From contig CBCTHE010000007.1 in the NCBI GenBank assembly GCA_965146665.1, positions 118,451 through 182,450 on the forward strand: 64,000 nt of DNA. Direction: 5' to 3'. A program made the translations under genes and the position numbers. The DNA comes from Ructibacterium sp965146665 (GTDB lineage Bacteria > Bacillota > Clostridia > Monoglobales > Monoglobaceae). Below are positions 25,446 to 33,093 of the stretch, in pieces (the first letter of the stretch is position 1; the number at the start of each line of letters is the position of its first letter). The notes beneath the pieces are model-generated. The model worked only from the letters and a program-made list of their open reading frames with translations. It searched no databases and was not told the DNA's origin.

Positions 25446-26291
25446 ATGAAGGTTTACGCATTAGTGGGGAAGTCCGGGACAGGGAAAAGCCACCACAGCA
25501 TGTGGGTCGCCCGGGAGAATCACATTGACTATATCATTGACGACGGCCTTTTGATTTCCGATAACCGAATTGTGGCCGGAAAATCCGCAAAGCGGGAGCC
25601 CACCAAGGTGGCGTCGGTCCGCTGTGCTGTGTTCAGCGAGCCGGAGCACATGGCCGTGGTGCGGCAGGCGCTTTTGGACAATCATGTGGAATCGCTCCTC
25701 ATAATTGGGACCAGCGACAAAATGGTGCACCGGATCGCCGCCGCCCTCGGCATTGGCCCGATCCAGAAGATCATCCGTATTGAGGAGGTCTCCACACCGG
25801 AGGAGCGGCAGATCGCCGCGGAAATGCGGAACAAGCAGGGAAAGCATGTGATTCCGGTCCCGACCTTTGAGCTTAAGCGGCAGTTTTCGGGGTATTTCAC
25901 CGATCCGCTGATGCTTTTGTTCAAGAAGAAGGGACAGACCATTGTGGAGGAAAAGACGGTGATGCGGCCGGCCTACAGCTATCTGGGGGAATACCGGATT
26001 TCGGCAAAGGCCATATCCGACATCTGTACCTATGAGGCTTCGCGGTTTCCCAGTATACACAAAATTTTGAAGATCAAGAATTCCACCACCCCCGGCGGCA
26101 GGCTGATGCTGGATATTGACGTGTCCGTGAATTTTCCCTGCCGGGTGTCCCAGCAGGCGGGGCTTGTGGCAGGCCGGATTCAGGAGGCTATTGAGGAGTT
26201 CACCGCCATCACGGTGCGCTGGGTCCATGTGAACGTCAAAACGCTGAATATGAAACAGGAGAACAGACATGATCCGGCTGACCGGTCATGA
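25446..26291 (+). CDS. P-loop NTPase fused to an Asp23/Gls24-like domain
   Basis: This 281-residue protein begins MKVYALVGKSGTGKSHH, a clear Walker A (G8-x4-GKS15), and the first 140 residues look like a small nucleotide-binding fold. From about residue 175 (EYRISAKAISDICTYEAS) to 270 (ITVRWVHVNVKTL) the pattern is that of the Asp23/Gls24 (DUF322) alkaline-shock family, normally a stand-alone envelope-stress protein. I know of no assigned function for the fusion. It starts 10 bases after rex and its end overlaps the OGG-type glycosylase gene by 23 bases, so the three are co-transcribed. Confidence 0.75.
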   Translation: MKVYALVGKSGTGKSHHSMWVARENHIDYIIDDGLLISDNRIVAGKSAKREPTKVASVRCAVFSEPEHMAVVRQALLDNHVESLLIIGTSDKMVHRIAAALGIGPIQKIIRIEEVSTPEERQIAAEMRNKQGKHVIPVPTFELKRQFSGYFTDPLMLLFKKKGQTIVEEKTVMRPAYSYLGEYRISAKAISDICTYEASRFPSIHKILKIKNSTTPGGRLMLDIDVSVNFPCRVSQQAGLVAGRIQEAIEEFTAITVRWVHVNVKTLNMKQENRHDPADRS

Positions 26292-27081
26292 GTTCGCGCC
26301 CGCGGCCACCTTTGAATGCGGTCAGTGTTTCCGCTGGACGCGGTCAGATGACGCCTATGTGGGGATTGCGGGCGGCCGGGTGTGCAGAATCCGGGACGGG
26401 ATTCTGAGCTGTCCGGAGGCGGACAACGCCTTTTGGACGGATTATTTCTGTCTTGACATGGACTATGAAGCCATGAAGGCCGATCTGCTTGCCCGGGATC
26501 CGTCCCTTGCGCCCTGTGTCGCGTATGGGGAAGGGCTCCGGATTCTGCGGCAGGAGCTGTGGGAGACCATTGCCTCCTTTATCATTTCGGCCAACAATAA
26601 CATCCCCCGGATCCGGGGGATCATTGAAAGCCTTTGCCGGAGCTTCGGCGAGCCGGTGGAGTTCGAGGGCAGGCAGTATCATGCCTTTCCGGCGCCGGAG
26701 CGGCTGGCCGGACTGGAGCGTGAGGAGCTGGCGCCTCTCCGGGCGGGTTACCGCGACAAATATCTGCTGGATGCCGCAAGACGGCTTGCCTCCGGAGAGA
26801 TCTGCGCCGGGGCGCTGGAGCAGCTGCCCACCGCGGAGGCGCGGAAAGCCCTGATGCAGATGAAAGGCGTGGGGGGCAAGGTTGCGGACTGCATCCTGCT
26901 GTTTGCGCTCCGGCGGTACGAGGTCTTTCCCCAGGACGTATGGATCAAGCGCGTCATGCGGGAGGTGTATCAGGTGCCGGAACGGGAGGCGGCCAGCTTT
27001 GCGGCCAGCACTTACGGCGGCTTCGGCGGCTTTGCCCAGCAGTATTTATTTTACTATTACCGGGATCATGCCGGGGAATGA
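26269..27081 (+). CDS. ogg: 8-oxoguanine DNA glycosylase/AP lyase (OGG1-type)
   Basis: The 270-residue protein excises 8-oxoguanine from DNA. It has an OGG N-terminal part (FECGQCFRWTR) and the helix-hairpin-helix-GPD module: MKGVGGKVADCILLFAL contains the hairpin and the catalytic lysine, and FPQDVWIKRVM the catalytic aspartate. SFIISANNNIPRIRGIIESL is the family's DNA-contacting helix. The length suits the eukaryote-like OGG1 form found in Clostridia. The start at 26269, inside the previous gene, has GGAGAA eight bases before it. Oxidative base repair next to the redox sensor rex is a sensible pairing. Confidence 0.93.
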   Translation: MIRLTGHEFAPAATFECGQCFRWTRSDDAYVGIAGGRVCRIRDGILSCPEADNAFWTDYFCLDMDYEAMKADLLARDPSLAPCVAYGEGLRILRQELWETIASFIISANNNIPRIRGIIESLCRSFGEPVEFEGRQYHAFPAPERLAGLEREELAPLRAGYRDKYLLDAARRLASGEICAGALEQLPTAEARKALMQMKGVGGKVADCILLFALRRYEVFPQDVWIKRVMREVYQVPEREAASFAASTYGGFGGFAQQYLFYYYRDHAGE

Positions 27082-27749
27082 TGGGAATAATACATATGAT
27101 AACAAGAAGCAAAACGTGGGCCGGGTTTCAATGTCCGGCCTGCGGGAGAATCCAGCTGCAGGAGCTGTCGGCCTTTGCCTTTTCAGGCAGTGAGCGGAAA
27201 CAGATCCTGTGCGAATACTGTCACCAGCCCTTTGCGGCTGTGACGTCGCCTGACCGGGGACACTGTCAGATACAGGCGGTGTGTCTGGACTGTTACAGCG
27301 CCCATGTGTTCAAGGTGAAGCGCGGGGCCTTCTGGCTCGAGTCTCTGCGGGAGTTCAACTGTCCCCAGACGGACGAGCTGATCCTGGCGGTGGGCGAACG
27401 GGAACGGGTTGAGAACCTCTTGGAGGAGCAGTTCTACATGGATGAGGATGATCTGGAGGAGGCGGAGGATTTTCTCCAGTCCCAAAGCCGGGACCCGGCG
27501 GAGGCCGCGGCCGTTGCCCAGTTTGTTGCGGTGATTGAGCACTTCAAGCAGCTGGGGGCCAGAGGCAAGCTGGCCTGTGCCTGCAGTCATCCGCAGATTC
27601 AGCTCAAGGTGGAGGATCATTGGCTGGAGTTCGTCTGTATTCACTGCGGGCGGATGAAGCGGCTGGATATCTCCGATCCGGAGAAGATGCTGGAAGCACA
27701 GCAGATTGAGACGCTCCGGCTCTCCGGCAAGCCCAAGTATGAAAAATAA
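27078..27749 (+). CDS. Multi-zinc-ribbon protein of unknown function
   Basis: A 223-residue protein with four C-x2-C pairs: CPACGR, CEYCHQ, CLDCYS and CIHCGR, which can make two zinc ribbons, one at each end of a long acidic helical middle (FYMDEDDLEEAEDFLQ). I do not recognise the family. It is probably cytoplasmic and could bind nucleic acid or act as a structural adaptor (inference). The ATG at 27078 overlaps the glycosylase stop as ATGA; an ATG at 27096 with GGGA nine bases before it is an alternative start. It ends the rex group. Confidence 0.72.
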   Translation: MMGIIHMITRSKTWAGFQCPACGRIQLQELSAFAFSGSERKQILCEYCHQPFAAVTSPDRGHCQIQAVCLDCYSAHVFKVKRGAFWLESLREFNCPQTDELILAVGERERVENLLEEQFYMDEDDLEEAEDFLQSQSRDPAEAAAVAQFVAVIEHFKQLGARGKLACACSHPQIQLKVEDHWLEFVCIHCGRMKRLDISDPEKMLEAQQIETLRLSGKPKYEK

Positions 27750-27784
27750 ATCAATCATTATATATACGATGGAGGTAGTAGAAT

Positions 27785-28636
27785 ATGTTAGTAACTGGTA
27801 AAGAGATTCTGGATCATGCGCACAAAAACGGCTATGCGGTCGGCGCGTTCAATGTGGTAAACATGGAAATGCTCCAGGCTGTTGTCGAGGCGGCAGAGGA
27901 GGAAAAATCCCCTGTATTTGTACAGACCACAGAGGGCGCCCTCTCCTATGCGGGCATTGCGTATCTTTCCGCAATGATCCGCCATGCGGCAGAGAGCGTC
28001 AGCGTTCCTGTGGCGTTCCATCTGGATCACGGCGGCAGCTTTGAGACCGCGGTGAAATGTATCAGAAACGGCTGGTCCTCTGTCATGATCGACGGTTCCC
28101 ACCATCCGCTGGAGGGCAACATTGACGTGACCCGCCGGGTTGTTGATGTGGCGCATGCCTGCGGCGTTTCCGTCGAGGCTGAGCTGGGCCGTCTGGGCGG
28201 CATTGAGGACAACATCAGCGTGGACGAAAAGGACGCCATGTACACAGATCCCGAGGAGGCAAAGAGGTTTGTTGCTGAGACCGATGTGGATTATCTGGCC
28301 ATTGCCATCGGTACGGCGCACGGAAAGTATAAGGGCGTTCCCAAGCTGGACTTTGACCGTCTCGCAATCATCAAGAACGACCTGAACATGCCGATTGTTC
28401 TGCACGGCGCATCCGGCGTGGACAATGACAGCATCCAGAAGGCGGTTTCTCTGGGGATCAACAAGATCAACATTGACACAGAGCTCCGCTGTGCATACAC
28501 GGATAAGATCAGAGAGATCTTTGCGGCACAGCCCGACCTGTTCGACCTGAGAAAATATATTGGCCCGGCCCGCGACAATGTCAAGGCAAAGGTCATTGAA
28601 AAGATCCGTCTGTTCGGATCCAACGGCAAAGCGTAA
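27785..28636 (+). CDS. fba: Class II fructose-bisphosphate aldolase
   Basis: The 283-residue enzyme cleaves fructose 1,6-bisphosphate in glycolysis or forms it in gluconeogenesis. Zinc ligands are seen in FHLDHGGSFE, VEAELGRLGG, AIGTAHGKYKG and IVLHGASGVD, and NKINIDTELR carries a substrate-phosphate site. The short length and motifs place it in the GatY/KbaY/FbaA class IIB group, so a tagatose-bisphosphate specificity is possible. ATGGAGGTAG precedes the ATG. A strong terminator follows. Confidence 0.93.
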   Translation: MLVTGKEILDHAHKNGYAVGAFNVVNMEMLQAVVEAAEEEKSPVFVQTTEGALSYAGIAYLSAMIRHAAESVSVPVAFHLDHGGSFETAVKCIRNGWSSVMIDGSHHPLEGNIDVTRRVVDVAHACGVSVEAELGRLGGIEDNISVDEKDAMYTDPEEAKRFVAETDVDYLAIAIGTAHGKYKGVPKLDFDRLAIIKNDLNMPIVLHGASGVDNDSIQKAVSLGINKINIDTELRCAYTDKIREIFAAQPDLFDLRKYIGPARDNVKAKVIEKIRLFGSNGKA

Positions 28637-28655
28637 CGTAAGCAGACTCTTTTTC

Positions 28656-28683
28656 AAAGGACCGCCCTTTTGGGCGGTCCTTT
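28656..28683 (+). terminator. Terminator of the aldolase gene
   Basis: AAAGGACCGCCC and GGGCGGTCCTTT form a perfect 12-bp stem around TTTT. Confidence 0.92.
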
Positions 28684-28709
28684 GCTCTTTGTTTTGACCA
28701 TAAACATGC

Positions 28710-28738
28710 AAAAAAGCCCGGTACAAACCGGACTTTTT
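28710..28738 (-). terminator. Terminator of the aconitase/isocitrate dehydrogenase operon
   Basis: On the minus strand, AAAAAGTCCGG, a TTTGTA loop and CCGGGCTTTTT form a hairpin with a T-run. A second GC-rich hairpin (AGCCCGCGG/CCGCGGGCT, 28749-28772) lies between it and the end of the isocitrate dehydrogenase-like gene. Confidence 0.85.
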
Positions 28739-28785
28739 CTACAGTTTGAGCCCGCGGCGCAACCCGCGGGCTTTTCCATTCGGTT

Positions 28786-29952
28786 CTAAAGTGATTTCAC
28801 GGTCTCCATGACATAGTCCGCAAAGGCCGCGCTTGTGGCGCCGGTGTCCCGTCCGGTTACAACCAGCTTTTTCTCCTCGTACATACAGATGTCAAGGGCG
28901 CGCTCCAATTTTTTGGCGCGGTCTCCATAGCCGATGTGCTCCAGAAGCATCACAGCCGCGCGGATGATACTGCAGGGATCCGCATAGATGTCGCGGCCCT
29001 CCTGTACCATTCTGGGCGCACTGCCGTGGATGGCTTCAAACATGGCGTAGCGCTTGCCGATGTTGGCGCTTCCGGCCGTGCCCACACCGCCCTGGAATTC
29101 AGCTGCTTCGTCGGTGAGAATGTCGCCGTACAGGTTGGGGAGGACAAGAACCTGGAACTGTGTCCGGCGCTTGGGATCTACCAGCTTGGCGGTCATGATG
29201 TCAATATACCAGTCATCCAGCTCAATGCCGGGATAATCTTTGGCGACCTCCTGGCAGATGCGCAGGAATTTGCCGTCCGTGGTCTTGACCACGTTGGCCT
29301 TGGTGACCGCGGTGACCCGGGTTTTGCCCGCTTTTTTCGCATATTCAAAGGCCGCCCGCGCGATCCGTTCGCTGCCCTCCTGGGTGGTTACGGTAAAGTC
29401 AATGGCCAGATCGTCATTGACGTGGACGCCCTTTGAACCCACCGCATAGGCTCCCTCGGTGTTTTCGCGGTAGAAGGTCCAGTCAATGCCCTCCTCCGGA
29501 ACCTTGACCGGACGGACGTTGGCAAACAGGTCCAACTCTTTGCGCATGGCCACATTGGCGCTTTCAATATTGGGCCAGGGATCTCCGGCGCGGGGGGTGG
29601 TGGTGGGACCTTTCAAAATCACATGGCATTTTTTCAGTTCCGCCACAACATCGTCCGGCAGGGCTTTGCCGACCTCGGCGCGGTGTTCAATGGTACAGCC
29701 GTCAATCACGTTGAAGGTGATTTTGCCCTTCTGCACCTCATCGGCCAGCAGGAATTCCAAGATCCGCTGTGCCTGTGCCGTAATGGCCGGGCCAATGCCG
29801 TCACCGCCTACGACGCCAATGATGATGTTGTCCAGCTTTTCGTAGTCAATGAAGTCTTTTTCCGCCTTCATTTTTTCGATTCTTGCAAACTGCTCGGTCA
29901 GCAATTCTCCAAACTTCTCCTGGGCAAATCTGATCTGTTCTGCGTTGCTCAT
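28786..29952 (-). CDS. icd: Isocitrate/isopropylmalate dehydrogenase-family protein (probable isocitrate dehydrogenase)
   Basis: A 388-residue beta-decarboxylating dehydrogenase: VVGGDGIGPAIT near the N-terminus, FYRENTEGAYAVG (phosphate/substrate loop), the catalytic lysine region VTAVTKANVVKTTDG, the metal-binding aspartates in LPNLYGDILTDEAAE, and FEAIHGSAP. The family covers isocitrate, isopropylmalate and homoisocitrate dehydrogenases; the aconitase gene 43 bases upstream makes isocitrate the best guess. The start at 29952 is chosen with AAAGGA at a normal distance; an ATG nine bases earlier abuts that site. It probably serves 2-oxoglutarate and glutamate synthesis. Confidence 0.86.
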   Translation of the reverse strand: MSNAEQIRFAQEKFGELLTEQFARIEKMKAEKDFIDYEKLDNIIIGVVGGDGIGPAITAQAQRILEFLLADEVQKGKITFNVIDGCTIEHRAEVGKALPDDVVAELKKCHVILKGPTTTPRAGDPWPNIESANVAMRKELDLFANVRPVKVPEEGIDWTFYRENTEGAYAVGSKGVHVNDDLAIDFTVTTQEGSERIARAAFEYAKKAGKTRVTAVTKANVVKTTDGKFLRICQEVAKDYPGIELDDWYIDIMTAKLVDPKRRTQFQVLVLPNLYGDILTDEAAEFQGGVGTAGSANIGKRYAMFEAIHGSAPRMVQEGRDIYADPCSIIRAAVMLLEHIGYGDRAKKLERALDICMYEEKKLVVTGRDTGATSAAFADYVMETVKSL

Positions 29953-29995
29953 GGGTATCATCCTTTCTTTCTCCGGCTGGGACGCCGGGGTATTC

Positions 29996-31927
29996 TTACG
30001 CGTTGTTTTTTGTATAGTTCAGAAGGCCGCCTGCGATGAGCATTTCCTTCTGACGCTCTGAGAGATCAACTCTGACCGTGAAATTAAAGCCTTTGGTCAC
30101 ATTGGTCACCGTAATCGTATCCCCCGCCTTGATCTGGGCGGTCACATCCTTCATGGAGAGCTCATCCATCTGGTCAATCCGGTCGTAGTCCGCCTCATCC
30201 GCAAAGGTCATGGGGATAATACCCGCGTTGATGAGATTCGCCATATGGATCCGGGCAAAGGACTTGACAAGCACCGCCTTGACCCCCAGGTACAGGGGCG
30301 CCAGCGCGGCATGCTCCCGGGAGGAGCCCTGGCCGTAGTTGGAGCCGCCGACAATCACGCTTTTTCCCAGCTCCAGCGCCCGGTCATGAAATTTTTCGTC
30401 ACAGACCGCGAAGCAGTATTCGGAGATTTTCGGAATATTGGAGCGCAAGGGCAGAATTTTGGCGCCTGCGGGCATGATATGGTCAGTGGTGATGTTGTCG
30501 CCCACCTTCAAGCTGCACCGGGCGTCAATCTCGCCGGCAAGGGGCTCGGACACGGGGAAGGGCTTGATGTTGGGCCCGCGCAGGACCTCGACGCTGTCCA
30601 TGTCCTCTGCGGGAACAGGGGGGACGATCATGTTGTCATTGATGGTGAATACCTCCGGGAGCTTGAACTCCGGCATATCGCCCAGCTCTCTGGGATCGGT
30701 GAGCACGCCGGTGAGCGCGGAGGCCGCAGCCATTTCAGGAGAGACCAGATAGATCTGTCCGTCCTTGGTGCCGGAGCGGCCTTCAAAGTTCCGGTTGAAG
30801 GTCCGCAGGGAGATACCCTTTGAATTGGGCGACTGGCCCATGCCGATACAGGGGCCGCAGGCGCTCTCCAAAATTCTCGCGCCCGCGTCGATCATCACTG
30901 CCAGCGCGCCGTTCTCGGCCAGCATGTTCAGCACCTGCTTGGAGCCCGGGGCAATGGACAGGGAAACGTCAGGGTGTACGGTTTTGCCCTTGAGGATGTG
31001 CGCAACCTTGAGCATATCCTGCAGAGAGGAGTTGGTGCAGGAGCCAATGCAGACCTGATCAATCTTCAGCGGTCCGATCTCCTCCACGGATTTGACGTTG
31101 TCCGGGGAGTGGGGACATGCCGCCAGAGGAACCAGCTCGCTCAGGTTAATTTCCACCACCTCATCATAGACCGCGTCAGCGTCCGCACACAGCGGCGTAT
31201 AGTCCGCCTCGCGGCCCTGGGCCTTCAGAAATGCCCGGGTGGTTTCATCAGACGGGAAAATGGAGGTGGTGGCTCCCAGCTCCGCGCCCATATTGGTGAT
31301 GGTGGCCCGCTCCGGAACTGAAAGGGTCCGGACTCCTTCGCCGCAGTATTCAATGATTTTGCCAACGCCGCCCTTGACAGACAGCCGCCGCAGAACCTCC
31401 AAAATCACGTCCTTGGCCGCGACCCAGGGCCGGAGACTGCCGGTGAGCTCCACCCGGACGATCTTCGGGCAGGTGATATAATAGGTGCCGCCGCCCATGG
31501 CAACGGCCACATCCATGCCGCCTGCGCCGATGGCAATCATGCCGATCCCGCCGCCTGTGGGGGTATGGCTGTCGGAGCCGATCAGGGTCTTGCCGGGGAT
31601 GCCGAACCGCTCCAGATGAACCTGGTGGCAGATGCCGTTGCCGGGACGGGAGAAATAGATGCCGTGTTTTTTGCAGACACTGCCGATAAAGCGGTGGTCG
31701 TCTGCGTTTTCAAAGCCGCTTTGCAGCGTATTATGGTCAATATATGCGACAGAACGTTCGGTCTTGACGCGGGGAACGCCCATCGCTTCAAATTCCAGAT
31801 AAGCCATGGTGCCGGTTGCGTCCTGAGTCAGGGTCTGATCAATCCGGATACCGATCTCCTGACCGGGGATCATTTCGCCGCTGACCAAATGGTTTTTCAA
31901 AATTTTTTGAGCCAGTGTCATGCCCAT
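29996..31927 (-). CDS. acnA: Aconitate hydratase
   Basis: The 643-residue enzyme interconverts citrate and isocitrate. It has the aconitase layout, with the cluster cysteines in CIGSCTNSS and SACGPCIGMGQSPN, GSDSHTPTGGG and GAGGMDVAVAMGGG in the N-terminal domains, and the swivel-domain motif VVGGSNYGQGSSREHAALAP. It is shorter than AcnA of enteric bacteria (about 890) and fits the compact clostridial type. The start at 31927 has AAAGGGTG about six bases before; a GTG three codons earlier is possible. It leads an operon with the isocitrate dehydrogenase-like gene. Confidence 0.95.
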   Translation of the reverse strand: MGMTLAQKILKNHLVSGEMIPGQEIGIRIDQTLTQDATGTMAYLEFEAMGVPRVKTERSVAYIDHNTLQSGFENADDHRFIGSVCKKHGIYFSRPGNGICHQVHLERFGIPGKTLIGSDSHTPTGGGIGMIAIGAGGMDVAVAMGGGTYYITCPKIVRVELTGSLRPWVAAKDVILEVLRRLSVKGGVGKIIEYCGEGVRTLSVPERATITNMGAELGATTSIFPSDETTRAFLKAQGREADYTPLCADADAVYDEVVEINLSELVPLAACPHSPDNVKSVEEIGPLKIDQVCIGSCTNSSLQDMLKVAHILKGKTVHPDVSLSIAPGSKQVLNMLAENGALAVMIDAGARILESACGPCIGMGQSPNSKGISLRTFNRNFEGRSGTKDGQIYLVSPEMAAASALTGVLTDPRELGDMPEFKLPEVFTINDNMIVPPVPAEDMDSVEVLRGPNIKPFPVSEPLAGEIDARCSLKVGDNITTDHIMPAGAKILPLRSNIPKISEYCFAVCDEKFHDRALELGKSVIVGGSNYGQGSSREHAALAPLYLGVKAVLVKSFARIHMANLINAGIIPMTFADEADYDRIDQMDELSMKDVTAQIKAGDTITVTNVTKGFNFTVRVDLSERQKEMLIAGGLLNYTKNNA

Positions 31928-31974
31928 TGCAGTCACCCTTTCATATCTCTTTTCTTATTTGTAATATCCTAATT

Positions 31975-32003
31975 ATTTTATCCCACCAGCGGAAACTTGT
32001 CAA
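31975..32003 (-). promoter_or_regulatory. Sigma-A promoter of the aconitase operon
   Basis: On the minus strand, a consensus TTGACA (32003-31998) and TAAAAT (31980-31975) are 17 bases apart, about 48 bases before the aconitase start. Confidence 0.85.
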
Positions 32004-32090
32004 GGTATGGCCGTAAAGAAGATCACCCGCAAAAGTGAGACAAATCTGGCGGTGTAGTACAAACCATGGAAGTACGGCAGAGCGCCGCGC

Positions 32091-32780
32091 TCATTTTTCC
32101 TCTGCCGCCGGGGCGGGCAGGGACCAGTCAATGGGCGTCATCCCCTGTGACCCGAGAAAGTCATTGCAGGCCTTGAAGTGTCCGCAGCCGAAAAATCCGT
32201 TGAAGGCGGAAAGCGGACTGGGATGGGCACAGGTCAGCACCAGATGGGCGGGGTTGGTGATGAGGGCACGCTTCTGCCGGGCGTTAGAGCCCCAGAGCAG
32301 GAAAACCATAGGCTTCTCCCGTTGGTTGAGCAGTTCAATGACCCGGTCTGTGAAGGTTTCCCATCCCAGACCCCGGTGACTGTTGGCCTGTCCGGCCCGG
32401 ACGGTCAGGGCGGTGTTGAGCAACAGCACACCCTGACGGGCCCAGCTGGTCAGCTCCCCGTGGGGCGGCGGCTGGATCCCCAGTTCCTCCTGAATCTCCT
32501 GGAAGATATTTTTCAAAGAGGGGGGAGGCTCCATGCCCTGCCTCACCGAGAAGCAGAGACCGTGTGCCTGTCCCGGACCGTGATAGGGGTCCTGCCCCAG
32601 AATCACGGCCTTGACCTCGGAATACGGCGTATAGCGCAGGGCGTTGAAGATGTCATACATATCCGGATAGACCGTGCGGGTTTGATACTCCTGCGCCAAA
32701 ACTGACCGCAGACGCAGATAATACGGCTTGGTGAACTCCGCCTCAAGCAGTGTATCCCATTCATTTCCTATCTGTACCAT
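32091..32780 (-). CDS. ung: Uracil-DNA glycosylase
   Basis: The 229-residue enzyme removes uracil from DNA. Family 1 motifs are complete: the water-activating GQDPYHGPGQAHGL with the catalytic aspartate, LLLNTALTVR, FLLWGSNA and the DNA-intercalation loop AHPSPLSA. The start has AAGGAG at a suitable distance (CAATAAGGAGTGAACAGCT before ATG). It is separate from the aconitase operon downstream, which has its own promoter. Confidence 0.97.
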   Translation of the reverse strand: MVQIGNEWDTLLEAEFTKPYYLRLRSVLAQEYQTRTVYPDMYDIFNALRYTPYSEVKAVILGQDPYHGPGQAHGLCFSVRQGMEPPPSLKNIFQEIQEELGIQPPPHGELTSWARQGVLLLNTALTVRAGQANSHRGLGWETFTDRVIELLNQREKPMVFLLWGSNARQKRALITNPAHLVLTCAHPSPLSAFNGFFGCGHFKACNDFLGSQGMTPIDWSLPAPAAEEK

Positions 32781-32950
32781 AGCTGTTCACTCCTTATTGT
32801 CTGTTCGCCGCCCTAAGGGCAGCGACGCTTTTTCTGAGAAACCTTTTCACCAGTATACAGTATTTTTGCGGAAAATGAAAGACAAAGACAGAATTTAGCG
32901 AAAGTTTTTCATAAAACAGCGGAAAAACGCGAATTCGGAAAACCGAAAAA

Positions 32951-32985
32951 GCCGGACGTCACCGCGCCGCGAAGCGGCGTCCGGC
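32951..32985 (-). terminator. Minus-strand terminator-like hairpin with no gene to serve
   Basis: Read on the minus strand, GCCGGACG-CCGC, a TTCG loop, CGGC and CGTCCGGC are followed by TTTTTC. It lies between ung (minus, starting at 32780) and a plus-strand gene at 33094, so no annotated minus-strand gene ends here. The remainder of 32781-33093 is A+T-rich and holds the promoter of the next gene. Confidence 0.6.
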
Positions 32986-33023
32986 GATATAAGGAAAATC
33001 CGCAGGTTTTTCCAAGCAAATGG

Positions 33024-33029
33024 TATAAT
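33024..33029 (+). promoter_or_regulatory. Extended -10 promoter of the pseudoenzyme gene
   Basis: TGG-TATAAT is an extended -10; no convincing -35 lies 16-18 bases upstream. Transcription would start about 58 bases before the gene. Confidence 0.55.
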
Positions 33030-33093
33030 AATTTTTTACCTGCCCCATACTATTTCTATAGAAAAACTTACCAGAGAAACGGAGCGTATACAA

